Below, piece by piece: positions 45,101 to 51,999 of a stretch of 64,000 nt of DNA. Location of the stretch: the NCBI GenBank assembly GCA_033032865.1, contig JAWHQI010000257.1:2527001-2591000 (forward strand), in the 5' to 3' direction. The notes below the pieces were generated by a model that was given only the letters and a program-made list of their open reading frames with translations, was not told the origin of the DNA and ran no database searches. This DNA is from Dactylorhiza incarnata. Taxonomy: Eukaryota; Streptophyta; Magnoliopsida; Asparagales; Orchidaceae. Both the position numbers and the translations under genes were made by a program. Every line of letters starts with the position of its first letter. The stretch's first letter is position 1.

Positions 45101-48100
45101 TTAATCAAACTCTTTTTTTAATTAAGAAAAACTCTTAAAAGCAATTTTTTTTATAAAATTAATGAAGGACTGGCAACGCGATCAGACACTTTTGTGGGAT
45201 ACGCTAGACGGTCTCCATTGACTCTTACGTGGATGCATTTATCGTGTTGGTCACTCATGTTCCACTACTTGGGCTATTTTATGCATGGCTTACAACTTCA
45301 TATCCGAGCTCGCCGCCGCATCCTCCAGTCATTTACCGTCCACTAAGCCATGGATCTCTCCCTACTTGTGGAGGCCGAATTCCTTGCGACCTTCATGGAC
45401 CTGCATTCAACCTTTAATCAAACCAAGCCCCATACCACCCGTACTTTACTCATACTCCTAAACCTCCAACACCCCCGCCACCACTTCCTCTCCCACCCCT
45501 CATGCCTTCACGTAGCCACCTTCCTTTCCCCACTCACCGTCTTTCCAACCAAGAGTATCACGACTTGCGTAGTAAGGGCTTGTGCTTCCGTTTACTCTCT
45601 TACTCATGGCCGTTCTGTTAAAGAGTTCTGCACCATCATTGACGATGATTTGGAAGAGCTCAACACCGCTGAATGGAGGCCCTCACAGTCCCTGACATGC
45701 CACCAGATCAAGCCTTGAGCACCTCAACAACGGCGAACCTGCGGACACACCATTACTAGCCTGGGAGCGGCACCTCGACCTTGGGGTCAAGGTTGATTTT
45801 CAGGCGGGTTATTTTGTTACGCACACACGATGACAATGACCCAGAGCATTTTATTTTGATCACTATGTAATTTTTATTTTGTAAGAGCATTATGGTAATA
45901 TGTAAGTCAACATCCTCCCTGTATAAGGAGGAGGTTGGAGAGTATTATGCATCTTTGATCATTTAGTGTTTTGGATCTCTCATTTGGAGAGAGACTTCAA
46001 GGAGGAAACAACCTCCTGAGGTTATGCACGAGTATCCATCGTGATTTGTATCAAGTTTGTGAGCTCTATTGCAGTCAAATTTCTGAGTGGTAACATGTTG
46101 CCCCACAGGGAACATGACAGCGGGGGACCTGCAGGACGATGGAGGGCACGGGCGTGGTGGGGAATGCCGGGAGCATCGATGGGTGCTCTATTTGCTTTGG
46201 CGGGATGCTGATCTCATCCCAACGGTCAATGTTGGCATGGAGCCTGTGCGCCATCACAAGGATGTCATCGAAAATAGCATTTTAGCGATGCTAGCGCTCG
46301 TGTAGCAATCGCGCGATGGTTGTCATGGTGAAGGAGAGTGATGGTGGTGGATTAGCTGAAGTTCTTATAGGTGGCTGAAGGGTGGGCCGACGTAGGTCGC
46401 GGACGGAAAATGGCAGGGTGGATCAATTGTTATGAACAAGAACGATGAAGTTGCATTGCCTGAAAGTACCAGATACAAACTCTGGAGGCAAGCTCCCGCC
46501 AAGCACTCGGAGACAGGGTCCTCCAAAGCACCCCTCTCCAAAGAGAGACCAAAAGACTATGATCCCAAAAGATACCCCTACCCTCATACTCCTCTCCCTT
46601 ATATAGATGAGGGAGGACATACATAATTAGAAAGTACAAAAACATATTAATTGATATAATTAATTAAATCAATATCAAATAATAAAAAATAAAAATCAAT
46701 ATTAATTAGTTAATTAATACTAATTAACTTTAAGATATTATATTTCATCTATGAATTTATCATAGAGGATTCCAACATGCGCGCTCCAATGATTCCGACA
46801 TGGGGGGTCCCCTCAGGCGAATGTGTGAGCATAACATAAATCCAAGCCTTCTACGACTCCCAATAATTTAGGGTTACACCATAGAAGGTAGTTTCTACTA
46901 TTTAACTTGATGTGGGTTACACCATGAGAGAAATCCATATTCAAATTTCTTCCACCGTAAAATTTAGTTTGATCACCCGACCCTTCAGCGACGACAACAC
47001 TCTTCAACTTATCCCATATATTGACATAAGAAGCACAATGGAAGAAACACCCCCACCAGGAAATTGTAGAAGGTTTGATAAACCTTAAAGGTCCGGGTGG
47101 CTGGACTTGCAGAGGAAGTAGAAGCACCACGATAAACGTGAGCAATTGGGCTTCTTACGAGGGAGTCTGACTAGGCCTTGATGGATGCAAGAATCACTGA
47201 CAAGCAAAACTCCAGAGAAGAGCACGAAAGCAACAAGATCGGTCCTATGCGGAAGAAGGAATACAATACTCAGTTGGGAGACTGTTGAAGAGATCAAGCG
47301 CCGACCACCGGTAATCAGACGATATACCGAGCTCTTCATTTTCGTCATTTCCTCGTAAAAGACGTCAAGCATAATCAGAGGCGTTTATGGGTCACGAAAG
47401 ACCGTTGAAAGAACCACACAAGATCTGGATGACAACCGAGGAAGATGGTGATCCAACGAAATGCGTCGGCCAGACGCAGTTCCGACGAAACGAGAGAGGA
47501 GCGACACAGATTGATGGACACGGATTCACCGCTTTGATACCATGGTGGAGAGGAGATAATGCATTTTTAGGTTTGATAGTCTCGTCCTTTCCCGCATAGC
47601 ACTGCGCCCCATATGTAGGAAAAGCCCTAATCACCTTTTTATTATATGATCACCCCTTGATGTGCCTAAGACAATTTGCATTTTAACATAATCAGACTTG
47701 GCACTTGATTCTCTTTCCACTTGGGAAGAATGCTATTAGGTGCAGATGGGTCTTCAACATTAAATACTATGCCTATCGGTTTCTGTCTCGATAGAAGGAT
47801 CACCTTGTAGACCGTACTTCACTCTATCTTATGGAGTTGATTATCATTCTACTTTTTTCCATGTGACTTAGCTCATTTCTGATAAGGTGCATCTCTCTCT
47901 CTTGCGGGCTTCATTTCGGTGTCCCCTTCATCAATTAGATGCTAAAAATATTTTTATTCATGATGTGCTGGAAGAAGAGGTGTATGTGATCCGTTCTATG
48001 GTCTGTCTTTTGGGGGAGGGGGATAAGAAATGTATGTCGCCTTTTTTATTTATGGTCCCGGGAAATAATCCATAGTCTACTTTCATTGTTGTAGTGGTGA

Positions 48101-49481
48101 TGTGATATTATGAGATTAACACAATTACAATCTGATCACATTGTTTGTACTCATTCAGGAGTTGGTGGTCGTACCCCCCCTCTTATCTATGTGGATGAAA
48201 TTATTGTTGTAAATGGTTTATAGTCCTTTATTTTTACTGTGAAAGCCTCTCGAGGAGTTTTTTTGATATTTACGATCTTGGTAAGTTAAGGTACGTTATG
48301 GAGCTTTACGTTTCTAAATCCTCTCATGGTGTCTTTGTGAATCAAAGAAATATGTGCTTGATCTCAAAGAAATATGTGCTTGATTCTCATGTCTCTCTTT
48401 TTGTTTATGATGAGGAATTTCTGACTGATACATATACAAGAAATATGTTCGAATATTGATTTACCGTACTATTGGGCATTCTGAAATATCATTTGTTGAG
48501 TTTGATGTATCACATTTCATGCATGCTCTCGCTCGAGTCACCTGGAAGCACTTCACAGGACCTTTAGGCACATTAAGGCTCATCCAAGAAATGTTCTTAT
48601 TTATCTTGCTTATGAAAATTTAGAAATCAGAGGATTCATTGATCACTCTCTGATAGACGGTTAAGTTAATGTGCCTTTGTTGGAGGCTAACCTTATCTCT
48701 TGGCAAAGTGCTAAACAAATTTGTTTTTCTTGCTATAATATAGAAGATGAATACTAATTTCTTGCTTAAGAAGCTTGTGAGATGGTGTGACTTCAATTTC
48801 CCACCACTGAATTTGTTTTATGGTGGCCCTTCCAATGCCACTTTCATGTGACAGTCAGAAAACTATCTAGATATCCAATGATCCCGCTATTCATGTGGGA
48901 ACAAAACATGTGTGGTAGATGTCCAATTTGTTCAGGAGAAGGTTTCTGGTGTATCTCTTATTGTCCCCTTCCACATCAGCAAATCAGGTTGCTGATCTTT
49001 AGGAAGCCTATTAGAGCTACTATCTTGCTAATCTCTCCAGCAAATTTAATCTCTGTGATGTCTATTTTCTATGTCAAGCTGGAATTACTTGAGCTCTCCA
49101 TTTATAGCTTGAGGGGAGTGTTGGACTATGCCTTATAATCACCCATTGTTGTGAACATATTCCTCCGTATGTTGGCTTTTTAAGAAATTTATTTTCAGAG
49201 AATAGTGTTGTATGTCCTGCCTAACTTCTGTACTGCAAATCTCACAGGTACTATTTCAGGATCAATATGCCATGCTGCTAGTTATCTGCATTCTGTAGAG
49301 CTTTTTTACTTTCTCGTTGTCATACAATTGAGGTCAACACCCTCTATTAATAATGACAGAAGACTGCTTGGTTATTTGTATTACTTGCTTCATATGTTAA
49401 TCTTTTCGTTAAAATCTTGTAGGCTCCTTGGTTTTGCTTGGTGGTGACCCTGGTGTTGGCAAAAGTACACTTTTATTGCAG
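21178..49481 (+). CDS. RADA: RadA/Sms-like organellar DNA repair protein, exons 1-3 of a TE-expanded gene (3' end outside the window)
   Basis: Three exons join in phase: 21178-21872, 29313-29368 and 49423-49481. Together they encode a presequence, a C4 zinc finger, the RadA linker and Walker A. RadA is a RecA-like ATPase that promotes branch migration in homologous recombination; in plants it works in mitochondria and plastids. Introns of about 7.4 kb and 20 kb are filled with TEs, and the next exon (Walker B and the LonP-like domain) is not seen by 64000, so intron 3 exceeds 14 kb or the gene is cut. No stop or frameshift occurs in the visible exons and the splice sites are canonical, so I annotate it as a gene rather than a pseudogene. 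Confidence 0.85.
22794..22816. repeat. Poly-G tract, 23 bases, in RadA intron 1
   Basis: A run of 23 G between GTGCTGGA and TTAGTTGG. No other feature is associated with it. The preceding intron stretch 21873-22793 is ordinary AT-rich intron with nothing else recognised. Confidence 0.9.
22920..23690 (-). mobile_element. LTR relic, family A, copy 1
   Basis: The inverse of this segment contains, in order, TTTTATTTTCAGCATA, AAGATCATGACCATTCATG, CTCTATAAATAAGAG (a TATA box) and TGGTCACCCGATGTCGGAG. The same order is found on the minus strand at 52000-53290 (CTATAAATAGAGG, TGGTCATTCGGTGCCGAAG) and on the plus strand at 54539-55924. A GT-rich stretch follows (22930-23160). Exact ends and target duplication were not found. 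Confidence 0.55.
24167..24769 (-). pseudogene. RTE LINE C-terminal domain
   Basis: From about residue 32 the 200-codon stretch reads [60 protein letters not shown] and [20 protein letters not shown], the region following the RT in plant RTE elements. The first 30 residues come from the inserted MITE, so the ATG is not the true start. The frame is otherwise open to the 3' end, suggesting moderate age. Confidence 0.85.
24700..25299. mobile_element. MITE with ATGTCGG repeats, copy 1, inside the LINE
   Basis: About 600 bp starting AAGGTTTTAAATGTCGG and ending CCGACATTTAAAACCTC: a clear terminal inverted repeat. TATCACA stands on each side (left TATCACAC, right TATCACAT), an imperfect 8-bp duplication also suggested by the uninterrupted LINE frame. 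Subterminal ATGTCGG units repeat many times. A second, diverged copy is at 35740-36392. Superfamily is unclear (hAT or Mutator); it is non-coding. Confidence 0.75.
25369..27484. mobile_element. Solo LTR, 2.1 kb, inside the LINE (TSD ATCTT)
   Basis: The segment starts TGTCACGACCC and ends GTTGTTACA. ATCTT flanks it on both sides (25364-25368 and 27485-27489). The LINE reading resumes across it: KLGDQD..NN on one side and [17 protein letters not shown] on the other. No pol sequence is present, so this is a solo LTR or a very short TRIM-like element. A GC-rich, GGAGCAGGAGGC-repeating end (27185-27350) and a G13 run give spurious ORFs. Confidence 0.82.
27464..28213 (-). pseudogene. RTE LINE reverse transcriptase fragments
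   Basis: Two stretches. 28213-28028 contains [17 protein letters not shown] and [16 protein letters not shown], the start of the RT. 27985-27464 contains [17 protein letters not shown], then [20 protein letters not shown] and [13 protein letters not shown]. The catalytic FADD box reads FAND, so the first Asp of the pair is Asn. A frame break separates the two parts near 27990. No active enzyme is encoded. Confidence 0.88.
28401..29312. other. End of RadA intron 1: no further feature
   Basis: AT-rich intron sequence with a duplicated phrase CAGTCCTAGAGGAGAAAAT (about 28458 and 28667). A pyrimidine-rich stretch precedes the exon 2 acceptor TAG at 29310-29312. Confidence 0.5.
29313..29368 (+). 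CDS. RADA: RadA exon 2
   Basis: The 56-bp exon joins exon 1 by completing a Leu codon and reads [19 protein letters not shown]. This corresponds to the RadA segment [15 protein letters not shown] just before Walker A. It ends one base into a Gly codon at donor GTAGGA (29369). The short conserved exon stands intact between two very large introns. Confidence 0.85.
29545..29728. repeat. TATATG/TATACA microsatellite
   Basis: About 180 bp of TA, TATG and TACA steps directly before the solo LTR at 29729; the LTR probably inserted into it, because AT repeats resume at 31408. ORFs rich in Tyr, Ile, Met and Val here are artefacts. Confidence 0.9.
29985..30410. repeat. GC-rich palindromic 30-bp tandem array
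   Basis: About 14 units of roughly 30 bp. Each contains GGTGCGGCCAA.CCGCACC (an inverted repeat around CCAA) and CCCC followed by ATA, ATG or TTG and GGGG (a second inverted repeat). Adjacent units can pair either way. The unit length is a multiple of three, which makes long ORFs on both strands (for example repeats of GGCGLAAPP). Units differ mainly in the three central bases and in the CCAAG/CCAAA/CCCAA step. Confidence 0.92.
30709..30720 (+). promoter_or_regulatory. TATA box of the solo LTR
   Basis: CTATAAAAAGGC is an excellent plant TATA box. It sits 300 bp downstream of the palindromic array and just before a GC-balanced region with the 33-bp array, as expected for the U3-R boundary of an LTR. 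Transcription would run rightward, in the same sense as RadA. Confidence 0.7.
30845..30990. repeat. 33-bp tandem array in the solo LTR
   Basis: Four to five units of about 33 bp, each containing GCGGACAAGGCTCCCGCTTT and CGTTCTCAG. The unit is a multiple of three and gives a repeating [15 protein letters not shown] translation on one strand and a mirrored ORF on the other. It lies downstream of the TATA box, so it would be transcribed. Confidence 0.9.
31422..31925 (+). mobile_element. Non-autonomous Helitron, copy 1
   Basis: The 5' end TCTTTATTATATAAGGG follows an A (31421), and the 3' end GCACTAG is followed by T (31926), giving an A/T insertion site. About 12 bases before the end stands the stem-loop GGGGC-GGA-GCCCC. 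Shared wording TTTTGAGTACTCATATGTATATG then GGGCGCAGCCCGC links it to 37582-38026. It has no Rep/Hel coding. Confidence 0.72.
31926..32410. repeat. AT microsatellites around an inverted-repeat element (32047-32368)
   Basis: Between TA-rich tracts lies about 320 bp whose left part has CGATCACGACGATCTGGGC and whose right end has its inverse, GCCCAGATCGTCGTGATC. A second short inverted pair (GGTTAGTCCGGCGG and GGCCACCGCCGGCGG) lies inside. It may be another Helitron-like or foldback element (5' TCTGTATTCTATAAAGG, 3' TGATATTAG followed by T). Confidence 0.5.
32484..32580. repeat. Near-perfect 47-bp hairpin with a 3-base loop
   Basis: The left arm 32484-32530 (beginning AGATGGTTCC, ending GTTGTAGATCTC) is complementary to the right arm 32534-32580 (beginning GAGATCTACAAC, ending GGAGCCATCT), with one mismatch in 47 pairs and loop CTC. 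The inner 37 pairs are perfect. It lies within RadA intron 2 between AT-rich tracts. Confidence 0.95.
32673..32770. repeat. Second, imperfect hairpin of the same family
   Basis: Outer arms AACGACTCCCAATCAAAAA and TTTTTGATTGGGAGTCGTTT pair perfectly. Inner parts share the ACATGAAAGTTGT wording of the first hairpin and pair with mismatches. The two hairpins look like diverged copies of one unit (each follows an AAATCG/CCAAATCGA phrase and a GCGGGC phrase). Confidence 0.85.
32810..33165. repeat. TATACA/CACACA microsatellite
   Basis: About 350 bp of TA, TACA and CA repeats ending in a pure CA stretch near 33090-33135. It produces very long Tyr/Ile/His or Cys/Val ORFs in several frames, none biological. 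Confidence 0.95.
33166..33290 (-). mobile_element. Helitron 3' terminus, minus orientation
   Basis: Read on the minus strand this ends GGAGCGGAGCCCCGTGTCGG then GCACTCG, the same stem-loop and terminus as copies 1 and 2, including GGCCGTAG before it. The 5' end on this strand (to the right of 33290) could not be fixed. Confidence 0.55.
33411..33490 (+). other. tRNA-like sequence followed by poly-T (possible SINE head or tRNA pseudogene)
   Basis: TGGCTTGATGGATAAGGCGC resembles a box A region, ATGACTGTAAATG an anticodon arm with GTA, and GGTGGATCAAATCTCACC a degenerate box B/T arm. A T9 run, a pol III terminator-like signal, follows. The acceptor stems do not pair, so it is not a functional tRNA. 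An upstream-sequence-element-like GTCCCACATCG stands at about 33522. It is tentative. Confidence 0.35.
33491..34299. other. Intron sequence without recognised features
   Basis: AT-rich RadA intron 2 sequence. A duplicated phrase GAAGATAGAAATACAAATAAAA occurs near 33690 and 33760. No coding or TE terminus is recognised. Confidence 0.4.
34300..34950. repeat. Three unrelated short local tandem duplications
   Basis: (1) 34310-34425: GAATG.TT.ATAATCAAGCA.CTCCTAA..TTTGCACCTGC, about 65 bp, two to three copies. (2) 34621/34681: AAAACATGCAACAAATGCTTAC at exactly 60 bp spacing. (3) 34828-34945: ATATCAGCAGGCTTTCCATT plus TTGACCTCCAAGAGCAAA, 52-bp spacing, two and a half copies. On the minus strand, between 1 and 3, a short stretch (34771-34697) ends at a good donor GTAAGC, but I cannot identify it as an exon. 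Confidence 0.75.
35740..36392. mobile_element. MITE with ATGTCGG repeats, copy 2
   Basis: The left end AAGGTTGTAGATGTCGGATATC and right end GGATATCCACAACACTG form a terminal inverted repeat like that of copy 1. ACAAAGGT stands on both sides (35730-35737 and about 36392-36399), an 8-bp duplication. Subterminal ATGTCGG, GACATGTCGGCC and TATATCGG units repeat. It is AT-rich, non-coding and more diverged than copy 1. Confidence 0.7.
36400..37581. other. RadA intron 2 segment without recognised features
   Basis: It contains a short direct repeat GAAATAAAGAAAGAGGAAA (about 37107 and 37177). Minus-strand open stretches here have no recognisable domain. Confidence 0.4.
37582..38026 (+). mobile_element. 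Non-autonomous Helitron, copy 2
   Basis: The 5' end TCTATAACTACTATATAC follows A at 37581; the 3' end CACTCG is followed by T at 38027. The stem-loop GGGGC-GGA-GCCCC lies at about 37999-38012. The 5' 60 bases match 8824 onward, and the 3' 120 bases match 31800-31925. It is 445 bp with no coding. Confidence 0.72.
38045..38553 (+). mobile_element. Non-autonomous Helitron, copy 3, adjacent to copy 2
   Basis: The 5' end TCTATACTAATATATAAAG is a classical plant Helitron terminus, preceded by A. The 3' end has stem-loop GCACGGGG-GGCT-CCCCGTGC, then ACTGTCACTCG followed by T. Inside is a tandem duplication of a GAGAGAGAAAGAG / GGGGCCCACAATTAAGAG block (about 38110-38310). It is non-coding. Confidence 0.75.
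39109..39423 (-). repeat. 3' LTR of the Gypsy element
   Basis: It is 315 bp. It contains the palindromic TATA region CCCGGGTATAAATATACCCG at about 39222-39242 and repeated GGCTGAACCGG/CCGGTTCAGCC phrases. Compared with its partner it lacks about 20 bp near 39255. Confidence 0.95.
39369..40850 (-). pseudogene. Gypsy integrase and chromodomain-like tail, one nonsense codon
   Basis: From 40850: [20 protein letters not shown], then CETCQRQK (HHCC zinc domain, whose second His reads Asn in GGNAG). The DD-E core follows: [31 protein letters not shown]. The tail after the stop reads [16 protein letters not shown], then [18 protein letters not shown], a chromodomain-like fold. The stop TGA at 39840-39842 replaces an expected CGA (Arg) in LKLRPYRQ; the frame is the same on both sides. 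Confidence 0.92.
40871..41740 (-). pseudogene. Gypsy RT C-half and RNase H
   Basis: From 41740: [19 protein letters not shown], where the FFDDILIYS box reads FFYDILIYS (41687-41689), so one catalytic Asp is Tyr. After [20 protein letters not shown] the frame has TGA (41486-41488) where TGG is expected before [14 protein letters not shown]. RNase H follows: [41 protein letters not shown] frameshift near 40895 separates it from the integrase ORF. Confidence 0.92.
41741..43053 (-). pseudogene. Gypsy zinc knuckle, protease and RT N-half
   Basis: [16 protein letters not shown] near residue 34 is the gag knuckle. [15 protein letters not shown] is the retropepsin site, with D-S-G. The RT begins at [20 protein letters not shown] and continues [16 protein letters not shown] to LVMSFGLT. 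There the expected AAC codon of LTNAPSTF has lost one base (about 41771), and the frame shifts away from the RT C-half, which starts at 41740. Confidence 0.92.
42783..44383 (-). pseudogene. Gypsy gag, several frames, with an internal 165-bp duplication
   Basis: The N-terminus at 44383 reads [20 protein letters not shown] with a coiled-coil-like stretch. The next part holds two 165-bp (55-codon) tandem copies (43814-43978 and 43979-44143) with [19 protein letters not shown]. The capsid is seen at 43550-43320 ([20 protein letters not shown]) and 43310-42783 ([20 protein letters not shown]). At least two frameshifts divide gag. Confidence 0.88.
43814..44143. repeat. 165-bp tandem duplication in gag
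   Basis: Two adjacent 165-bp units differ at only a few bases (CTCCGCCCC/CTCCACCCC, GAAGCCTCG/GAAGCCCCG). Because 165 is a multiple of three, gag stays in frame with 55 extra residues. Confidence 0.95.
44413..44749 (-). repeat. 5' LTR of the Gypsy element
   Basis: This 337-bp partner of 39109-39423 has extra sequence GCTAGCCGATTTTGCAAACC near 44562 that resembles GGGTTTTGCAAACCGCCGG inside the element (44157-44175), suggesting a small gene-conversion or template-switch event. The primer-binding site lies directly left of it (44398-44411). Confidence 0.95.
44755..45790. other. Uncharacterised segment
   Basis: An AT-rich stretch is followed from about 45180 by a more GC-balanced stretch with an open frame at 45350-45718 (122 codons) that I do not recognise. 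It directly precedes an LTR relic and could be the degraded end of a retrotransposon; no motif proves this. Confidence 0.35.
45800..46095 (+). mobile_element. LTR relic, family B, copy 1
   Basis: It contains TGTATAAGGAGGAGG (TATA-like), then TCTCATTTGGAGAGAGACTT, AAGGAGGAAACAACCTCCTG and GAGGTTATGCACGAGTA, followed by TGAGTGGTAACATG, which may be a decayed primer site. The same order occurs at 49690-49960. Confidence 0.5.
46420..47680 (-). mobile_element. Degenerate Copia-like LTR and gag remnants
   Basis: On the minus strand, near 47553-47535, ACCATGGTATCAAAGCGG gives a primer-binding site. At 46940-46850 [19 protein letters not shown] resembles the Copia gag start (LTS.NFLLW). The segment 46430-46640 has a leader-like TATATAGATGAGG. 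Frames are broken and the LTR limits are unclear. Confidence 0.5.
47690..49130 (+). pseudogene. Degenerate Copia RT-RNase H remnant, sense to RadA
   Basis: Plus-strand frames give [11 protein letters not shown] (RT start), [20 protein letters not shown] (canonical LHQLDVKNAFLHGDLEEEVYM), [10 protein letters not shown] (YVDDI box damaged), [18 protein letters not shown] wording, ACEMVWLQF and, near the end, HVGTKH and FVQEKVSGV with LFRKPI-like RNase H wording. A purine stretch TTGAGGGGAGTG ends it at about 49118, likely the polypurine tract. Many stops show age. Confidence 0.75.
49423..49481 (+). CDS. RADA: RadA exon 3: Walker A
   Basis: After acceptor TTGTAG the exon completes the Gly codon of exon 2 and reads [29 protein letters not shown] is the RadA P-loop that binds ATP. 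It is 59 bp with donor GTATTG at 49482 and phase 0. The previous exon is 20 kb away, but the reading joins without a gap: LVPG then [10 protein letters not shown], as in the family. Confidence 0.88.
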
Positions 49482-49689
49482 GTATTGGTTGAGATTACAG
49501 ATTGTTTTAAATTTACACCCAATTCTTTTTTTTCCCTTTCTCATTTAGATAATTGATACAGCCAGTGAAGTCATTCTAAATTTAAGTAAACTTGGGGCCA
49601 TGCACGAGGACCTGTGCTTGAAAACACTGTTAAGATAGTTTTTTGATATGAATACGACTCTCTGGGTCCTTACTGCCTCTCAGAGCATT

Positions 49690-49960
49690 ACCTTAGTATC
49701 ACATGTCTATTTACTAAGTTGCCCTAGTGACATTTTGGTAACATTTATTCTATGCCCACCCTCGCTTATACGAGGGAGAGAGTGAGTCTCTTAGAATCAT
49801 CCCGAGGCTTCTAGGTTTGTCTCTCATTTGGAGAGGAGATTCAAGAGGGAACCAACCCTTTGAGGCTAGGCGCGAGCATACCTCGCAAGTTGTATCCCCG
49901 TACTTTTATTTTAATGCAAATTTGATTCAGAAGCTGGTGCTATCAATTGATCTGACCTAC
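49690..49960 (+). mobile_element. LTR relic, family B, copy 2
   Basis: Shares with 45800-46095 the order TCTCATTTGGAGAGGAGATT, AAGAGGGAACCAACCCTTTG and GAGGCTAGGCGCGAGCATAC. The final GAAGCTGGTGCTATC may be a decayed TGGTATC primer site. It lies just after RadA exon 3, in intron 3. Confidence 0.5.
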
Positions 49961-51660
49961 TACCCACTTAGGGTTCAATCGTGAACCATAATCTGACTTT
50001 CCTTATGTGTCCCCGTTTTTCTTGACGGACCAAGCCCGATCCTACACGTTTGCGAGCTTGGGATCCCGCTCATCGACACATCTTCGGTCCCTCACATGTG
50101 ATCAAAACCTGCACGTCGTCCGTCCGGTCCCTGCACGAGATAAATGACACCACTAGTGTGCTTCTCGGTCGTTGCACACCTCGACTGTGATTGCAGAGCA
50201 TCCACTCTAGGAATCATCCTCTAGTGCATCCCTTCCCGTAGGTCTTTCCGCAGGTTCGGCCCACGCTCGACATCCAGCCGCCTCTTCATCATTAGGTCCT
50301 TCCAGCTGACCGTTTATCGCTTGGCACTTTCCCGCATTTCTGTTACACATGAATTGGTGGGTCTCGTATTGATATGTCCCTATGTCCACTGAAGGTACGG
50401 GCTCCGCCTTCTCTCCGCGGCATTCTCCCTTTCGCCTCCTTTGAAGCTTCGACACCTACTCCAACTCCTCCGCTCCATGCCTATGACCCGTTCCATGACC
50501 ACCCACACGGATGCGGATGCCTTCACTTTGGCATCCATTGAGACCTCTCTTCCGTGTCTCTGGTGTACGATGGAGGTTGAAGAATTGCTCAGCCAACCAA
50601 CCCACCCATGGGGTCGGTACCATTGTAGTATGGGACTTCCAATGTATGAGGAGCATGCATAACCACCTCTTCCTTGGGAAGAACTCCGAAAAAGGGTTCG
50701 TACAGTCGACCGAGTAAGGAGGTACGATTGAAGTTGGTGAGCTTGCAGTGTGGTGAGGGGAGGATTGCTCCATCAGGGAGTCAATGCGCTGGAGGGTCAT
50801 TTGAACGGAACCTGGCAAGTCATTGTGGATGTCAAGCCAACGTGGTTTTTTGATGACGTAAAATGTGGGCCTCAATTCATAGTTAGTGTACGGGGAATGC
50901 ACCACACACGCGGAAGGAGGAAGGAGCGCGTACGTAGACCGAGGCAACAACACTATGCTGTGGAGGGGAGGGGAAGGCTTTGTGTGCGTGGGATCTGGTC
51001 GTCGACATGCTAAAGTAGCAGGCAAGATCATGGGCATACACGAATAACCATGCGAAGAAGGATTTAGGTGCGAGACACACAATGCGGGGACGACACAAGA
51101 TGATGAAGGCTTGAATCGTGGGCAGCGGCCGAAACATGAGGGAGGAATGACTGGTTCCCGATGACTAGTGGAGAGGCTGGAGAGGACAGGTCATGCCAAA
51201 TGTTACCTCTCTGAGTTTGGGGGTAACGATGGGGGAGAGATTTTGGGGGAAGTAGAGCTTGAGAGCAAGAAAGAGGAAATTTCAAGAGAGGAACTCTTGG
51301 ACCAGCCATATGGCAAAATTCAAATTAACCCAAACATATGTCCATTATACATCATACTTATATGCTTTGTGATTATGTGTGTTCACAAACCGAATCGAAT
51401 CAAATAGCTCTTCAATCGAATTCAAATTTGACATAAAATGCAGAGATTTAGATTTGTTCGAATATTCGGATTCAGATTCGTCATGAAATATTGGATTCGA
51501 ATTTAGGTTCGAATTCAGATTCGAATTCGGATTCGAACATGGATTCGAATTCAGATTCGAACATGGATTCGAATTCAGATTTTATAATGTTTAATTATAT
51601 ATAATGTTCAAATATAATTATAATTAATATTTAATAACATATATAATTTATTTAATTATA
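49961..51660. other. Probable retrotransposon interior, not recognised
   Basis: Follows the family B LTR. Open frames (50456-51082 minus and 50750-51013 plus, among others) contain no domain I can name. From about 51380 the sequence turns into AT-rich GATTCGAATTC-type repeats (51440-51580), partly palindromic. Confidence 0.35.
51440..51580. repeat. GATTCGAATTCAGATTCG-type repeat
   Basis: Short units (GATTCGAATTCAG, GATTCGAACATG) recur about eight times; each contains the palindrome TTCGAA or GAATTC. A related segment with CGAATCCGAATTCGGATTCG is at 53395-53500, so both may be ends or copies of one MITE-like family. Confidence 0.65.
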
Positions 51661-51999
51661 TATTTTACTATTATGACTAAAGATAGTGACGCAGGACGGT
51701 CCTATGTGATGGGAAAACACATGAATGAACTCCTACATGCGACCATGCATAAATCCGACGGTTTACTTGCAACAATGAATATTTATAAAGCAATAATAAT
51801 TTGATTGGCCACAAAAAATTAAAGCTCTCAAATATGGACACACGTGAAGTCGTATAAGTGCAAGAGTGCCAGAAAATCAAATACTATTTAAATGAGATTA
51901 CAAAGACTAAAACAATTGCATGCAAACTTATAAAACTACTCTCTTCTAGTAGAGAACAAACACAAGACCCAACGGTAAATAAATCAACACACAAACTTT